A stretch of 64,000 bases of DNA. Source: Streptomyces sp. 1-11. Lineage in GTDB: Bacteria > Actinomycetota > Actinomycetes > Streptomycetales > Streptomycetaceae. The position numbers were made by a program, and so were the translations under genes. Positions 35,693-45,539 of the stretch are shown here, piece after piece. The notes beneath the pieces were generated by a model. It did no database searches. It was not told the origin of the DNA and saw only the letters and a program-made list of their open reading frames with translations. The stretch lies in assembly GCF_007176755.1 (NCBI RefSeq), contig NZ_BJTV01000012.1:59249-123248 (forward strand). The letters run 5' to 3'. The stretch's first letter is position 1. Each line of letters starts with the position of its first letter.

Positions 35693-37240
35693 TCAGGCCG
35701 CGGCCTCCACCTCGGCCGTCTCCGCGGGCGTCCGTCGTGCGTCGATCCCGCGCAGGGTCGCCGCCGCCGCGACCGCGGCGAGCACCAGCACCGCCGCCCC
35801 CGTGACCGCCGCCCCGTGCATCCCGGTGGTGAACGCCTCCCGGGCCGCGGCCGCCAGGGCGTCACCCGTGCGCCCCGGCAGCCGGCCGGCGACCGCGAGC
35901 GCGCCGCCCAGGGTCTCGTGCGCCTCGGCCGGCGCCGAGGCCGGCATTCCGTGGCGGTACAGCGCCGTGCCGATGGAGCCGAGGACCGCCATGCCCAGCG
36001 CGCCGCCGAACTCCTGGCCGGTCTCCAGCAGTGACGAGGCCGCGCCCGCCTGCTCCACCGGAGCGGTGCCCATCGCCAGGTCCGTCATCTGGGACATCAC
36101 CATGACGATGCCGGACGCCAGCACGCCGCAGGCGGCGAGGACGAGCCAGAGCGAGTCCGTGCCGGTCAGGGCCAGCATCCCGTAGCCCGCCGCGGCGACG
36201 GCGAAGCCCGCGGTGACCACGTGGGCGCGGTCCACGCCCCGTTGGACCAGCGCGGTCGAGGCCGGGGCCGCCAGGCCGATCGGCACCGACGGCAGCAGCG
36301 CCCACAGGGCCGCCTCCATCGCGCTCTTGCCCAGCACCGACTGCAGGTACTGCGTGGTGAAGAAGGCCGAGCCCATCATGGCCAGCGAGGAGACGAGGTT
36401 CAGGACGACCGCGGGGGCGAAACCGCGGCCGCGGAAGAGGGCGGGGGAGATCATCGGTGAGGCGGCCGTGCGCTGGCGGTGGACGAACAGCGCCGCGAAG
36501 AGCAGGCCCACGGTGACCGGGACGACGTACCGCGGGTGCCAGCCCTCGGACGGGATCTCCTTGAGGCCGTAGACCACGGGGAGCACCGCGGCCATCGACA
36601 GCGGCACGCTCAGCAGGTCGAAGCGGCCGGGCGCCGGATTCCTGGACTCGGGCAGCAGCACCGGGCCGAGGAGCAGCAGCAGCGCCATCGCGGGCAGGTT
36701 GACCAGGAAGACCGAGCCCCACCAGAAGTACTGGACCAGGACGCCGCTGAGCACCGAGCCGAGCGCGATGCCGCCGGTCATCACGCCGGACCAGATGCCG
36801 ATCGCCTTCGCCCGCTCGGCGGGGTCGGTGAACATCGTGCGGACCAGCGCCATGGTCGACGGCATCAGGGTGGCGCCGCCGACGCCGAGGACCGCGCGGG
36901 CCGCGATCAGGGTCTCCGCGCTGTCGGCGTAGGCCGCCACCAGGGACGCGGCGCCGAAGGCGGCGGCGCCGGCCAGGAGCAGCCGGCGCCGGCCGATGCG
37001 GTCGCCCAGCGCGCCCATGGTCATCAGCAGCCCGGCCAGGACGAAGGCGTAGATGTCGAAGATCCAGAGCTGCTGGGTGCCGCTCGGCTCCAGATCCGCG
37101 CTGATCGCCGGGATGGCGAAGTACAGGACGGAGACGTCCATCGAGACCAGCAGCAGTGGAAGCATCAGCACGCAGAGCGCGGTCCATTCGCGGCGCCCGG
37201 CACGGCCGCCGGGGGAGTCGTTGCGCGTCGGGTTCGTCAT
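35693..37240 (-). CDS. MFS transporter, DHA2 (14-TMS) drug exporter type
   Basis: 515 aa from the ATG at 37240. Residues 1-17 are polar, then about 14 hydrophobic segments follow. The family motif A is recognisable in MTMGALGDRIGRRRLLLAGA and motif C-like glycine/proline segments in GVMTGGIALGSVLSGVLVQY. The early LLLVSMDVSVLYFAIPAISA is the usual first helix of EmrB/QacA-type exporters. It is divergent from a TetR-family gene, with repeated half-sites between the two starts, so local repression is very likely. The substrate is unknown. A C-terminal Ala-rich helix and acidic tail (ETAEVEAAA) complete the protein. Confidence 0.93.
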   Translation of the reverse strand: MTNPTRNDSPGGRAGRREWTALCVLMLPLLLVSMDVSVLYFAIPAISADLEPSGTQQLWIFDIYAFVLAGLLMTMGALGDRIGRRRLLLAGAAAFGAASLVAAYADSAETLIAARAVLGVGGATLMPSTMALVRTMFTDPAERAKAIGIWSGVMTGGIALGSVLSGVLVQYFWWGSVFLVNLPAMALLLLLGPVLLPESRNPAPGRFDLLSVPLSMAAVLPVVYGLKEIPSEGWHPRYVVPVTVGLLFAALFVHRQRTAASPMISPALFRGRGFAPAVVLNLVSSLAMMGSAFFTTQYLQSVLGKSAMEAALWALLPSVPIGLAAPASTALVQRGVDRAHVVTAGFAVAAAGYGMLALTGTDSLWLVLAACGVLASGIVMVMSQMTDLAMGTAPVEQAGAASSLLETGQEFGGALGMAVLGSIGTALYRHGMPASAPAEAHETLGGALAVAGRLPGRTGDALAAAAREAFTTGMHGAAVTGAAVLVLAAVAAAATLRGIDARRTPAETAEVEAAA

Positions 37241-37252
37241 GACGGTGACTGT

Positions 37253-37310
37253 ACGAGCGTCTTAAACGCTTGTCTAGAACGCTTGTATAAGTCACGCGTC
37301 TAGGACGGAT
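37253..37310. promoter_or_regulatory. Operator region between the MFS and TetR genes
   Basis: AACGCTTGT occurs at 37265-37273 and again at 37278-37286 (13-bp spacing), with the palindrome TCTAGA between them. ACGAGCGT just upstream (37253-37260) is a near inverted copy of ACGCTTGT, and CGTCTAGGACG follows. This is the arrangement expected for TetR-dimer binding over two divergent promoters. Confidence 0.65.
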
Positions 37311-37338
37311 GTATGGATCCGGCGCTAGGCTGGCCCGC

Positions 37339-37911
37339 ATGGGACACCGCGAGGATCTGCTGGAAGGCGCCAAGAGCTGCCTGCTGGAGAAGGGCTTCGC
37401 GCGCACCACGGCGCGCGACATCGTCAAGGCGTCGGGGACCAACCTGGCCTCGATCGGCTACCACTACGGCTCGAAGGACGCCCTGCTCGCGGAGGCCTAC
37501 GTCGCCCTCGTGGAAGGCATGTCCGGCGCCTTCGACGGCCCGAACGCCGAGCCCGCCGGCGCGCCCGGATCGCTGGAGCGCTTCCGGTGGGTGTGGTCGG
37601 GCATCGTCGGCACCATGCGGGAACCGGGCTCGTTGTGGCGGCTGAGCATGGAGGTCATGACCCTCGACATGCCGGAGCTGCGCGACCACCTGGCCGCCGC
37701 GCAGCGCGAGGGCGGCCGCGGCCTGGTCGCCCTGATGACGGACGCCCCCGAGGAGGAGGTGTCCGACGAGACGGCGGACACCCTCGGCCGGTTCTACCTG
37801 ACCCTGATGACCGGGCTCATCGCCCAGTGGACCTTCGACCCGAAGACCGCCCCCGACGGGGAGGCGCTGACCGAGGGCCTGCGCCGGATCATCGAGGCCG
37901 CCGGCGGCTGA
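37339..37911 (+). CDS. TetR-family repressor of the adjacent MFS exporter
   Basis: 190 aa from the ATG at 37339 (MGHREDLLEGAKSCLLEKGF), chosen over an in-frame ATG at 37309 that would lie within the operator region. The HTH is FARTTARDIVKASGTNLASI followed by GYHYGSKDALLAEAY, a standard TetR N-terminal domain. The C-terminal ligand domain is helical (about 60-190). Divergent orientation with the exporter and the repeated sites between them indicate that it represses both genes until an inducer binds. The stop lies four bases from the stop of the convergent PucR gene. Confidence 0.92.
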   Translation: MGHREDLLEGAKSCLLEKGFARTTARDIVKASGTNLASIGYHYGSKDALLAEAYVALVEGMSGAFDGPNAEPAGAPGSLERFRWVWSGIVGTMREPGSLWRLSMEVMTLDMPELRDHLAAAQREGGRGLVALMTDAPEEEVSDETADTLGRFYLTLMTGLIAQWTFDPKTAPDGEALTEGLRRIIEAAGG

Positions 37912-37915
37912 CCGC

Positions 37916-39133
37916 TCAGGCCAGCCGCGCCCGCTTCAGCGCCATGTGCAGCAGCAGCCGGTCCTCGCCGTCGTCCAGGTCGAGGCCGGTGAGCTGCTCG
38001 ACGCGGGACAGGCGGTAGTACAGGGTCTGCCGGTGGACGCCCAGCTCGGCCGCGGTGCGGCCGGCCTGCCCGGCGCAGTCGAGGTAGACCTCCGCGGTAC
38101 GGGCCAGCTCCCGGTGGGCCGGGGCCAGCAGCGGGCCGACCGCGGGGTCGTGCGCGGTCTGCGGGGGCAGCGAGGTCAGCAGCCGGTACGGCCCGACGTG
38201 CCGCCACTCGGCGACCGGCCCGAACCGCGGCTCGGCCAGCGCGGCGCGCGCGGCGGCGGACGCCTCCTGCCACACCTCGCCGAGCTCGGCGAGCCCGATC
38301 CGGGGCTCGCCGACCCCCGCGGCCACCGCCTCCCGGGGCCGGCGGCCGCCGCGCGCCCCCGCCGGCTCCTTCAGCACCCGCGACGCCGCCGTCAGCGCCG
38401 GTGTCGTCACGTCCGCCGAGCGCAGCCGCACCAGCACCGCCAGGCTCTGCGCGGTGGCCCCCCACGGGACCGTGCACAACGCCGTGGCGTGCGGCACCGT
38501 GCGGACGGACGGCGCGTCGTCCGGGTCGGGCGACGGCCAGGGGGCGACGCAGACCAGGGTGTGCGGGCCGTCCGCGCGCACCCCCAGGGCGGTGCGCAGC
38601 TCGGCCACCGCCATGTCCTGCTGCCAGCCGCGCTCCGCGGTCAGCACCGCCCGCAGCTCCCGGCCGAGCCCCGCGCCCGCCCGCTGCTCGTCCGCTAGCA
38701 GCGCGCCGATCCGGCCCGTCACCTGCATGGCCGCACCCAGTTGCGCCTCCGTCGGGCCGGGGTCGTCGTCCAGCAGCCAGACGTAGCCGAGCACCACGCC
38801 CCGGTGGCGTACCGGCAGGCAGATGCGCCCGCGGTAGACGCCGGCCTCCGGGGTCGGCGGGATGCGCACCGGAGCGCTGGCACGGGTGATGCCGAAGCCC
38901 TCGAACCACTCCCGCACCGCCGCGGTGGAACGCCGGGTCAGGATCGAGCGGGTGCGCACCGGGTCCAGGGCCGACGGATCCAGGTCGCCCTCGCTGTCGT
39001 AGGCGCCGAACGCGATCAGCTCGAAGTCCCGGTTCTCCAGGGTCGCCGGGACGCCCAGCAGCTCCGAGATCTCGTCCACCAGCTCCTGGTAGTCAGCCTT
39101 GTAGTCCGACGTCACCCCCGCATTCTCCCGCAT
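37916..39133 (-). CDS. PucR-family regulator of proline catabolism
   Basis: 405 aa from the ATG at 39133 (MRENAGVTSDYKADYQELVD), with a GTG at 39115 as alternative; GGGAG sites serve both. The N-terminal sensor region is GAF-like (YVWLLDDDPGPTEAQLGAAM). The C-terminal PucR-type HTH is seen in AEVYLDCAGQAGRTAAELGV and HRQTLYYRLSRVEQLTGLDL. Divergent from the proline dehydrogenase and P5C dehydrogenase genes, it is most likely their proline-responsive activator, as is known for PutR-type PucR proteins in actinobacteria. The inducer site is not identifiable from sequence. Confidence 0.9.
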   Translation of the reverse strand: MRENAGVTSDYKADYQELVDEISELLGVPATLENRDFELIAFGAYDSEGDLDPSALDPVRTRSILTRRSTAAVREWFEGFGITRASAPVRIPPTPEAGVYRGRICLPVRHRGVVLGYVWLLDDDPGPTEAQLGAAMQVTGRIGALLADEQRAGAGLGRELRAVLTAERGWQQDMAVAELRTALGVRADGPHTLVCVAPWPSPDPDDAPSVRTVPHATALCTVPWGATAQSLAVLVRLRSADVTTPALTAASRVLKEPAGARGGRRPREAVAAGVGEPRIGLAELGEVWQEASAAARAALAEPRFGPVAEWRHVGPYRLLTSLPPQTAHDPAVGPLLAPAHRELARTAEVYLDCAGQAGRTAAELGVHRQTLYYRLSRVEQLTGLDLDDGEDRLLLHMALKRARLA

Positions 39134-39182
39134 TCTCCCGCCCTCTTCATACATCTGTCTGAGATCGCGGCCGCGGATGCGT

Positions 39183-39239
39183 GACAGCTGTCGATGGCAG
39201 ACGATCGGAGAAATCCCTAGGTTTCACGGTGGTTCTCCG
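39183..39239. promoter_or_regulatory. Candidate PucR operator in the put promoter region
   Basis: GACAGCTGTC, a perfect 10-bp palindrome, is at 39183-39192. An inverted repeat CGGAGAA/TTCTCCG lies at 39206-39212 and 39233-39239. Both fall between the regulator and proline dehydrogenase starts. The palindrome suits a dimeric activator. Confidence 0.5.
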
Positions 39240-39298
39240 TGCCGTACCCGAATCGTCGGGACCGGCCTGTCTTCGGTGCTTTGTAGTGGAGGTGCCCC

Positions 39299-40225
39299 GT
39301 GCTGGGTCCCGTGATTCTCGCCGCGTCGCGCAGCGACCGGATGCGACGCCTGATCTCGGCGGCCCCGGTGACAAAGCAGGTCGTGGACCGCTTCATCCCC
39401 GGCGAGACCGTGACCGACATCGTCCCGATCGTCAGGGACCTGACGTCCAGGGGCCTGGAGCTGACGATGGACGTCGTCGGCGAGGACATCACCACCCCCG
39501 AGCAGGCCTGCGCCGCCCGGGACGCCTACCTCGAGCTGATCGGCCGGCTCAAGGAGCTGGACCTGGGCGAGAAGGTCGAGATGTCCGTCAAGCTGTCCAT
39601 GTTCGGCCAGGCGCTGGAGGGCGGGCACGAGCTGGCGCTGTCCAACGTCCGCCCGGTCGTCGAGGCCGCCGCCGCCATCGGCACCACCGTCACGCTCGAC
39701 GCCGAGGACCACACCACCCTGGACTCGATGTTCGCCATCCACGAGGAGCTGCGGACGGACTTCCCGCAGACCGGCTGCGTCATCCAGGCCTACCTCTTCC
39801 GCACCGAGGCCGACGCCCGCCGTCTCGCCGAGTCCGGCAGCCGCGTGCGCCTGGTGAAGGGCGCCTACAAGGAGCCCGCCGAGGTCGCGTACCAGCAGAA
39901 GCACGAGATCGACAAGGCGTACGTCCGTATCCTGAAGACGCTGATGGAGGGCGAGGGCTACCCGATGATCGGGTCCCACGACCCGCGTCTGATCTCCATA
40001 GCCCAGGAGCTGGCCCACCGGGCCGGCCGCAAGCTGGACGAGTACGAGTTCCAGATGCTGTACGGCATCCGCGGCGACGAGCACCTGCGACTGGCCGCCG
40101 AGGGCCACCGCATGCGCGTCTACACCGCCTACGGCACCGACTGGTACGGCTACTTCATGCGCCGTCTCGCGGAGAAGCCGGCGAACCTGCGCTTCTTCCT
40201 GCGCAGCATGGTCAGCAAGGGCTGA
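39299..40225 (+). CDS. Proline dehydrogenase (monofunctional PutA-type)
   Basis: 308 aa from the GTG at 39299 behind GTGGAGGTGCC. FAD-dependent oxidation of proline to pyrroline-5-carboxylate at the membrane. The barrel motifs are visible: ELTMDVVGEDITTPEQA, VEMSVKLSMFGQALEGGH, VTLDAEDHTTLDSM, VRLVKGAYKEPAEVAYQQKH, and YEFQMLYGIRGDEHLRLAAEG. The C-terminal YFMRRLAEKPANLRFFLRS carries the arginine pair that holds the substrate carboxylate. It lacks the P5C dehydrogenase domain, which is encoded by the next gene 39 bases downstream. Confidence 0.95.
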   Translation: MLGPVILAASRSDRMRRLISAAPVTKQVVDRFIPGETVTDIVPIVRDLTSRGLELTMDVVGEDITTPEQACAARDAYLELIGRLKELDLGEKVEMSVKLSMFGQALEGGHELALSNVRPVVEAAAAIGTTVTLDAEDHTTLDSMFAIHEELRTDFPQTGCVIQAYLFRTEADARRLAESGSRVRLVKGAYKEPAEVAYQQKHEIDKAYVRILKTLMEGEGYPMIGSHDPRLISIAQELAHRAGRKLDEYEFQMLYGIRGDEHLRLAAEGHRMRVYTAYGTDWYGYFMRRLAEKPANLRFFLRSMVSKG

Positions 40226-40264
40226 GCCCGAACACCCGCTCACGCACAAGGAGTCAAGGAACCC

Positions 40265-41896
<1,632 letters not shown>

Positions 41897-41918
41897 CCTC
41901 CGCCCGCCCCGTGAACCC

Positions 41919-41957
41919 GGGCCGGGAAGCCTGACCCCCGAGCAGGCTTCCCGGCCC
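41919..41957 (+). terminator. Terminator of the proline operon
   Basis: GGGCCGGGAAGCCTG (41919-41933) pairs perfectly with CAGGCTTCCCGGCCC (41943-41957), a 15-bp stem 22 bases after the pruA stop. No T-tract. Confidence 0.85.
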
Positions 41958-42007
41958 GATGCCATTTCCGGGCGACGAGCACGGCGGCCGCGTCGGATGC
42001 TGGTGCC

Positions 42008-42550
42008 ATGACCCCTCGTCTGCGCACCGCCCACACCTCCGCTCTGGCGTCCGCCGAACTCCGCTCCGTCCGGGCCCTCTTGGACGACGCCTTCGACGGC
42101 GACTTCAGCGACGAGGACTGGGACCACGGCCTCGGCGGCATGCACGCCCTCGTCCACGACGGCGCCGGGCTCGCCGCGCACGGCTCGGTCGTGATGCGCC
42201 GGACGCTGCACCGCGGCCGCTGGCTGCGCACCGGATACGTGGAGGCCGTCGCCGTACGCGCCGACGTGCGCCGGACCGGGCTCGGCGGGCGCGTGATGGC
42301 GGCCCTGGAGCACATCGTCGACCGGGCCTACGACCTCGGCGCGCTCTGCGCGAGCGAGGACGGCGCCCCGCTGTACGCGGCCCGGGGCTGGCAGCGGTGG
42401 GACGGACGGGTGTGCGCCCTCTCGCCCGGCGGCGTCGTCCGGCTGCCGGAGGAGGAGGGAAGCGTCCTGCTGCGGCCGGCCGGCACCGGGCGGCCGCTCG
42501 ACCCGGCTCATGACCTGGTCTTCGACTGGCGGGACGGGGATGTCGTCTGA
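42008..42550 (+). CDS. AAC(2')-I-like aminoglycoside 2'-N-acetyltransferase
   Basis: 180-aa GNAT protein that aligns along its whole length with the mycobacterial AAC(2')-I enzymes as I remember them: LLDDAFDGDFSDEDWDHGLG, then GMHALVHDGAGLAAHGSVVM, then RTGYVEAVAVRADVRRTGLG, then YDLGALCASEDGAPLYAARG and the C-terminal VFDWRDGDVV. The CoA-binding loop RRTGLGGRVM is present. In mycobacteria this family is chromosomal and acetylates the 2'-amine of aminoglycosides; resistance in this strain is not shown by sequence alone. It stands alone, behind the proline operon terminator, with its start 50 bases after the hairpin. Confidence 0.85.
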   Translation: MTPRLRTAHTSALASAELRSVRALLDDAFDGDFSDEDWDHGLGGMHALVHDGAGLAAHGSVVMRRTLHRGRWLRTGYVEAVAVRADVRRTGLGGRVMAALEHIVDRAYDLGALCASEDGAPLYAARGWQRWDGRVCALSPGGVVRLPEEEGSVLLRPAGTGRPLDPAHDLVFDWRDGDVV

Positions 42551-42866
42551 CCTCCCCGCGGTGCGTCCGTCCGCCGCGTCCGGGGCCATGGACAAAGCGC
42601 AGGTCATGGCCGTGTGACGGGATCCGCCGTCTCAGATAGTAGGAAGTCCGAGTAATTGTGCAGACAGGCGCGGCGGCCTCGCTTAGTTTTGTAGCAGCCG
42701 AACGTCTCGCTCGATCCAGCGAACGGCGGTCGTGAGCCGGGCCCGTGCAGGCAACCCCTGCGGCGCCGCTCGCCGCCATCGGGGGCCCCGCCCGCGCCCA
42801 TTAGGCAGTGCGGGAGTCTCGCAACCCCCTTGCCGCACTCCGGTTTCCCGAAGGAGTCGATTCATC
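42551..42866 (+). promoter_or_regulatory. 316-base intergenic region with a 5'-UTR hairpin
   Basis: No gene is seen here. A bulged hairpin lies at 42808-42838: GTGCG pairs with CGCAC, and inside it GCAA pairs with TTGC around a CCCCC loop. It sits 13 bases before the AAGGAG site of the next small gene. A weak TTGTGC and TTAGTT pair near 42655-42690 could be its promoter. No tRNA or recognised RNA family was found. Confidence 0.4.
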
Positions 42867-42998
42867 ATGGCCGAGACGACCATCCGCCGCCGCGTCCGCC
42901 ACGTGTCCCGCTCGACCGAGTCCGAGCGCAAGAACGCAGCCGCCGCCCTCCAGCGCGCCCTCGACCGCCGCGACAACGGCGGCGAGACCGGCCACTGA
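42867..42998 (+). CDS. 43-aa conserved small protein
   Basis: The ATG at 42867 follows a good AAGGAG site, and the product MAETTIRRRVRHVSRSTESE plus 23 more residues is an Arg-rich helix with a polar tail (RRDNGGETGH). Size, ribosome site, normal GC-rich codon use and the structured upstream leader support translation. Basic charge suggests nucleic-acid or membrane-surface binding, which is only a guess. Function unknown. Confidence 0.65.
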   Translation: MAETTIRRRVRHVSRSTESERKNAAAALQRALDRRDNGGETGH

Positions 42999-43140
42999 GC
43001 CGGCGCCGATCCGGGAGCCGCACCCGCCCGGGGTGCGGCGCGGCCCGCGCCGCGCCGTACCCCGGAGGCGGTCGGCGGCCCGCATGTCCGCATCGCGGAC
43101 AGGGCATGTCATCCTCTGGGACGAGGAGTAGGGTGCCGAC

Positions 43141-44184
43141 ATGTCTCGCAGCATCAGTCTCGCAGTGATCCCCGGTGACGGCATCGGCCAGGAGGTCGTG
43201 GCCGAGGGTCTGAAGGTCCTCTCCGCCGTCCTGCCGCAGGATGTGAAGCTGGAGACCGAGGAGTACGACTTCGGCGCCCGGCGCTACCACGCCACCGGTG
43301 AGACCCTCACCGACGCCGACCTCGACGCCCTGAAGCGGCACGACGCCATCCTGCTCGGCGCCATCGGCGACCCGTCGGTGCCCTCCGGCGTCCTGGAGCG
43401 CGGCTTCCTGCTCAAGCTCCGCTTCGCCTTCGACCACCATGTGAACCTGCGTCCGTCGAAGCTGCTGCCCGGCGTCTCCACCCCGCTGGCCGGCCAGCCG
43501 GAGATCGACTTCGTGGTCGTCCGCGAGGGCACCGAGGGCCCCTACACGGGCAACGGCGGCACCATCCGCAAGGGCACCGAGCACGAGGTCGCCACCGAGG
43601 TCTCCGTCAACACGGCCTACGGTGTCGAGCGCGTGGTCCGCGACGCCTTCGCCCGCGCCCAGGCCCGCCCGCGCAAGAAGCTCACGCTGGTGCACAAGAA
43701 CAACGTGCTGACCTTCGCCGGGCACCTGTGGACGAACGTCTTCAACAAGGTGGCCGAGGAGTACCCCGAGGTCACCACCGACTACATCCACGTGGACGCG
43801 GCGACCATCTACCTGGTCACCGACCCCGCCCGCTTCGACGTGATCGTCACCGACAACCTCTTCGGCGACATCATCACCGACCTCGCCGCGGCCGTCTCCG
43901 GCGGCATCGGCGTGGCCGCCTCCGGCAACATCAACCCCGGCCGCGAGTTCCCGTCCATGTTCGAGCCGGTCCACGGCTCGGCCCCGGACATCGCCGGCCA
44001 GGGCAAGGCCGACCCCAGCGCCACGGTGCTGTCCGTCGCGCTGCTGCTGCGCCACCTCGGCTACGACGCCGAGGCCGACCGCATCGACGCCGCGGTCGCC
44101 GCCGACCTCACCGAGCGGGCGGGCAAGCCGGCCCGCAGCACCTCCGAGATCGGCGACGCCCTCGCCGTACGCGTAGCCGGCTGA
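43141..44184 (+). CDS. leuB: 3-isopropylmalate dehydrogenase
   Basis: 347 aa from the ATG at 43141. NAD-dependent oxidative decarboxylation in leucine synthesis. The start ISLAVIPGDGIGQEVVAEG is the standard first block. The substrate site is seen in LLLKLRFAFDHHVNLRPSKL and VVREGTEGPYTGNGG, and the metal-binding aspartates in VIVTDNLFGDIITDLAAAVS. The NAD-binding end EPVHGSAPDIAGQGKADPSA is intact. It is transcribed alone, with a strong terminator 17 bases downstream. Confidence 0.97.
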   Translation: MSRSISLAVIPGDGIGQEVVAEGLKVLSAVLPQDVKLETEEYDFGARRYHATGETLTDADLDALKRHDAILLGAIGDPSVPSGVLERGFLLKLRFAFDHHVNLRPSKLLPGVSTPLAGQPEIDFVVVREGTEGPYTGNGGTIRKGTEHEVATEVSVNTAYGVERVVRDAFARAQARPRKKLTLVHKNNVLTFAGHLWTNVFNKVAEEYPEVTTDYIHVDAATIYLVTDPARFDVIVTDNLFGDIITDLAAAVSGGIGVAASGNINPGREFPSMFEPVHGSAPDIAGQGKADPSATVLSVALLLRHLGYDAEADRIDAAVAADLTERAGKPARSTSEIGDALAVRVAG

Positions 44185-44201
44185 CCCGCCGCGCCACGCA
44201 C

Positions 44202-44240
44202 GAAGCCGTCGGGTCGCACACGCACCCGGCGGCTTCTTTT
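44202..44240 (+). terminator. Terminator of leuB
   Basis: GAAGCCGTCGGGT (44202-44214) pairs with ACCCGGCGGCTTC (44224-44236; one T-G pair) and is followed by TTTT. This is one of the few intrinsic terminators in the window with a T-tract. Confidence 0.9.
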
Positions 44241-44336
44241 GTGCCTCGCCGGGTGCCACCATCAACCCCTGGGCCGCTTTCACCCCGATTCCGTCCGTCG
44301 TGGCCCGCGCGCGATAATCGAACGCGGAGCCGCGAC

Positions 44337-44381
44337 ATGAGGGAAAGCTCGGACGTCCTAGCACCGGCCGCCGGCCGGTGA
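44337..44381 (+). CDS. Candidate upstream ORF before ilvE
   Basis: A 14-residue ORF (MRESSDVLAPAAGR) starts 19 bases after a GATAAT hexamer (44313-44318) that looks like a -10, with GGAG before it. It contains Val-Leu as GTC-CTA, CTA being a rare leucine codon in Streptomyces. Its last codons form one arm of a perfect hairpin CACCGGCC/GGCCGGTG (44362-44380). There is no T-tract, so any control would be at translation. Speculative. Confidence 0.4.
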   Translation: MRESSDVLAPAAGR

Positions 44382-44431
44382 CGGGCATGAGCGCGGCCCG
44401 GTCACTACTCACCGGTGAAGGACAACCACTC

Positions 44432-45520
44432 ATGACGACGCCCACGATCGAGCTCAAGCCCTCCGCCCACCCGCTCGCCGCCGCCGAGCGCGAGGCGATC
44501 CTGTCCAGCCCCGGCTTCGGCCGCCACTTCACCGACCACATGGTGACGATCAAGTGGACCGAGGGCCGCGGCTGGCACGACGGCCAGCTCGTTCCGTACG
44601 CGCCGATCCCGCTCGACCCGGCCACCAACGTCCTGCACTACGCCCAGGAGATCTTCGAGGGCCTGAAGGCGTACCGCCAGCCCGACGGCTCGGTCGCCAC
44701 CTTCCGCCCGGACCAGAACGCCAAGCGCTTCCAGCGCTCCGCGCGCCGGCTCGCCATGCCCGAGCTGCCGGTCGAGACCTTCGTCGAGGCCTGTGACCTC
44801 CTGGTCCAGCAGGACAAGGACTGGGTGCCCGCGCACGGCGGCGAGGAGTCCCTCTACCTGCGCCCGTTCATGATCGCCACCGAGGTCGGGCTGGGCGTCA
44901 AGCCCGCCAACGAGTACCTGTTCATCGTCATCGCCTCCCCGGCCGGCGCGTACTTCCCGGGTGGGGTGCGGCCGGTGTCGATCTGGGTCTCCGAGGACCG
45001 TGTCCGCGCCGTCCCCGGCGGCATGGGCGACGCCAAGACCGGCGGCAACTACGCCGCTTCCCTGCTCGCCCAGGCCGAGGCCGCCGCCAAGGGCTGCGAC
45101 CAGGTCTGCTACCTCGACGCCGTGGACCACAAGTGGGTCGAGGAACTGGGCGGCATGAACCTCTACTTCGTGTACGGCGACAGGATCGTCACGCCCAGCC
45201 TGTCCGGCTCCATCCTGGAGGGCGTCACCCGTGACTCCCTGCTGGCCGTCGCCCGCGACCTCGGCTACAAGTCCGAGGAGGGCCGGGTCTCGGTCGAGCA
45301 GTGGCAGCGCGACTCCGAGAACGGCACCCTCACCGAGGTCTTCGCCTGCGGCACCGCGGCCGTGATCACCCCGGTCGGCACGGTCAAGCGGGCCGGCGCC
45401 GAGTGGCGGCAGAGCGGCGGCGAGCCCGGCGAGGTCACCCTCCGTCTGCGCCAGGCGCTGCTCGACATCCAGCGCGGCAAGGCCGAGGACCGGCACGGCT
45501 GGATGCACAAGCTGGGCTGA
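44432..45520 (+). CDS. ilvE: Branched-chain amino acid aminotransferase
   Basis: 362 aa from the ATG at 44432 behind GGTGAAGGACAACC. It carries out the last step of Val, Leu and Ile synthesis and the first of their breakdown. This is the actinobacterial class IV BCAT: MVTIKWTEGRGWHDGQLVPY, LHYAQEIFEGLKAYRQPDGS, LRPFMIATEVGLGVKPANEY, and the PLP lysine in GMGDAKTGGNYAASLLAQAE. EVFACGTAAVITPVGTVKRA is the phosphate/substrate end. Separate from leuB, with its own promoter. Confidence 0.97.
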   Translation: MTTPTIELKPSAHPLAAAEREAILSSPGFGRHFTDHMVTIKWTEGRGWHDGQLVPYAPIPLDPATNVLHYAQEIFEGLKAYRQPDGSVATFRPDQNAKRFQRSARRLAMPELPVETFVEACDLLVQQDKDWVPAHGGEESLYLRPFMIATEVGLGVKPANEYLFIVIASPAGAYFPGGVRPVSIWVSEDRVRAVPGGMGDAKTGGNYAASLLAQAEAAAKGCDQVCYLDAVDHKWVEELGGMNLYFVYGDRIVTPSLSGSILEGVTRDSLLAVARDLGYKSEEGRVSVEQWQRDSENGTLTEVFACGTAAVITPVGTVKRAGAEWRQSGGEPGEVTLRLRQALLDIQRGKAEDRHGWMHKLG

Positions 45521-45539
45521 CACCAGGACGGCACATCCA

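Noticed and set aside
41919..41957. Long perfect inverted repeats as transposon ends
   Set aside because: These stems follow stop codons directly and have short loops, so they are terminators. No transposase or target duplication was seen anywhere in the window.
42808..42838. Five-C loop hairpin as an actinobacterial 6C RNA
   Set aside because: Only one hairpin with five C was found, while the 6C motif needs two hairpins with at least six C each.
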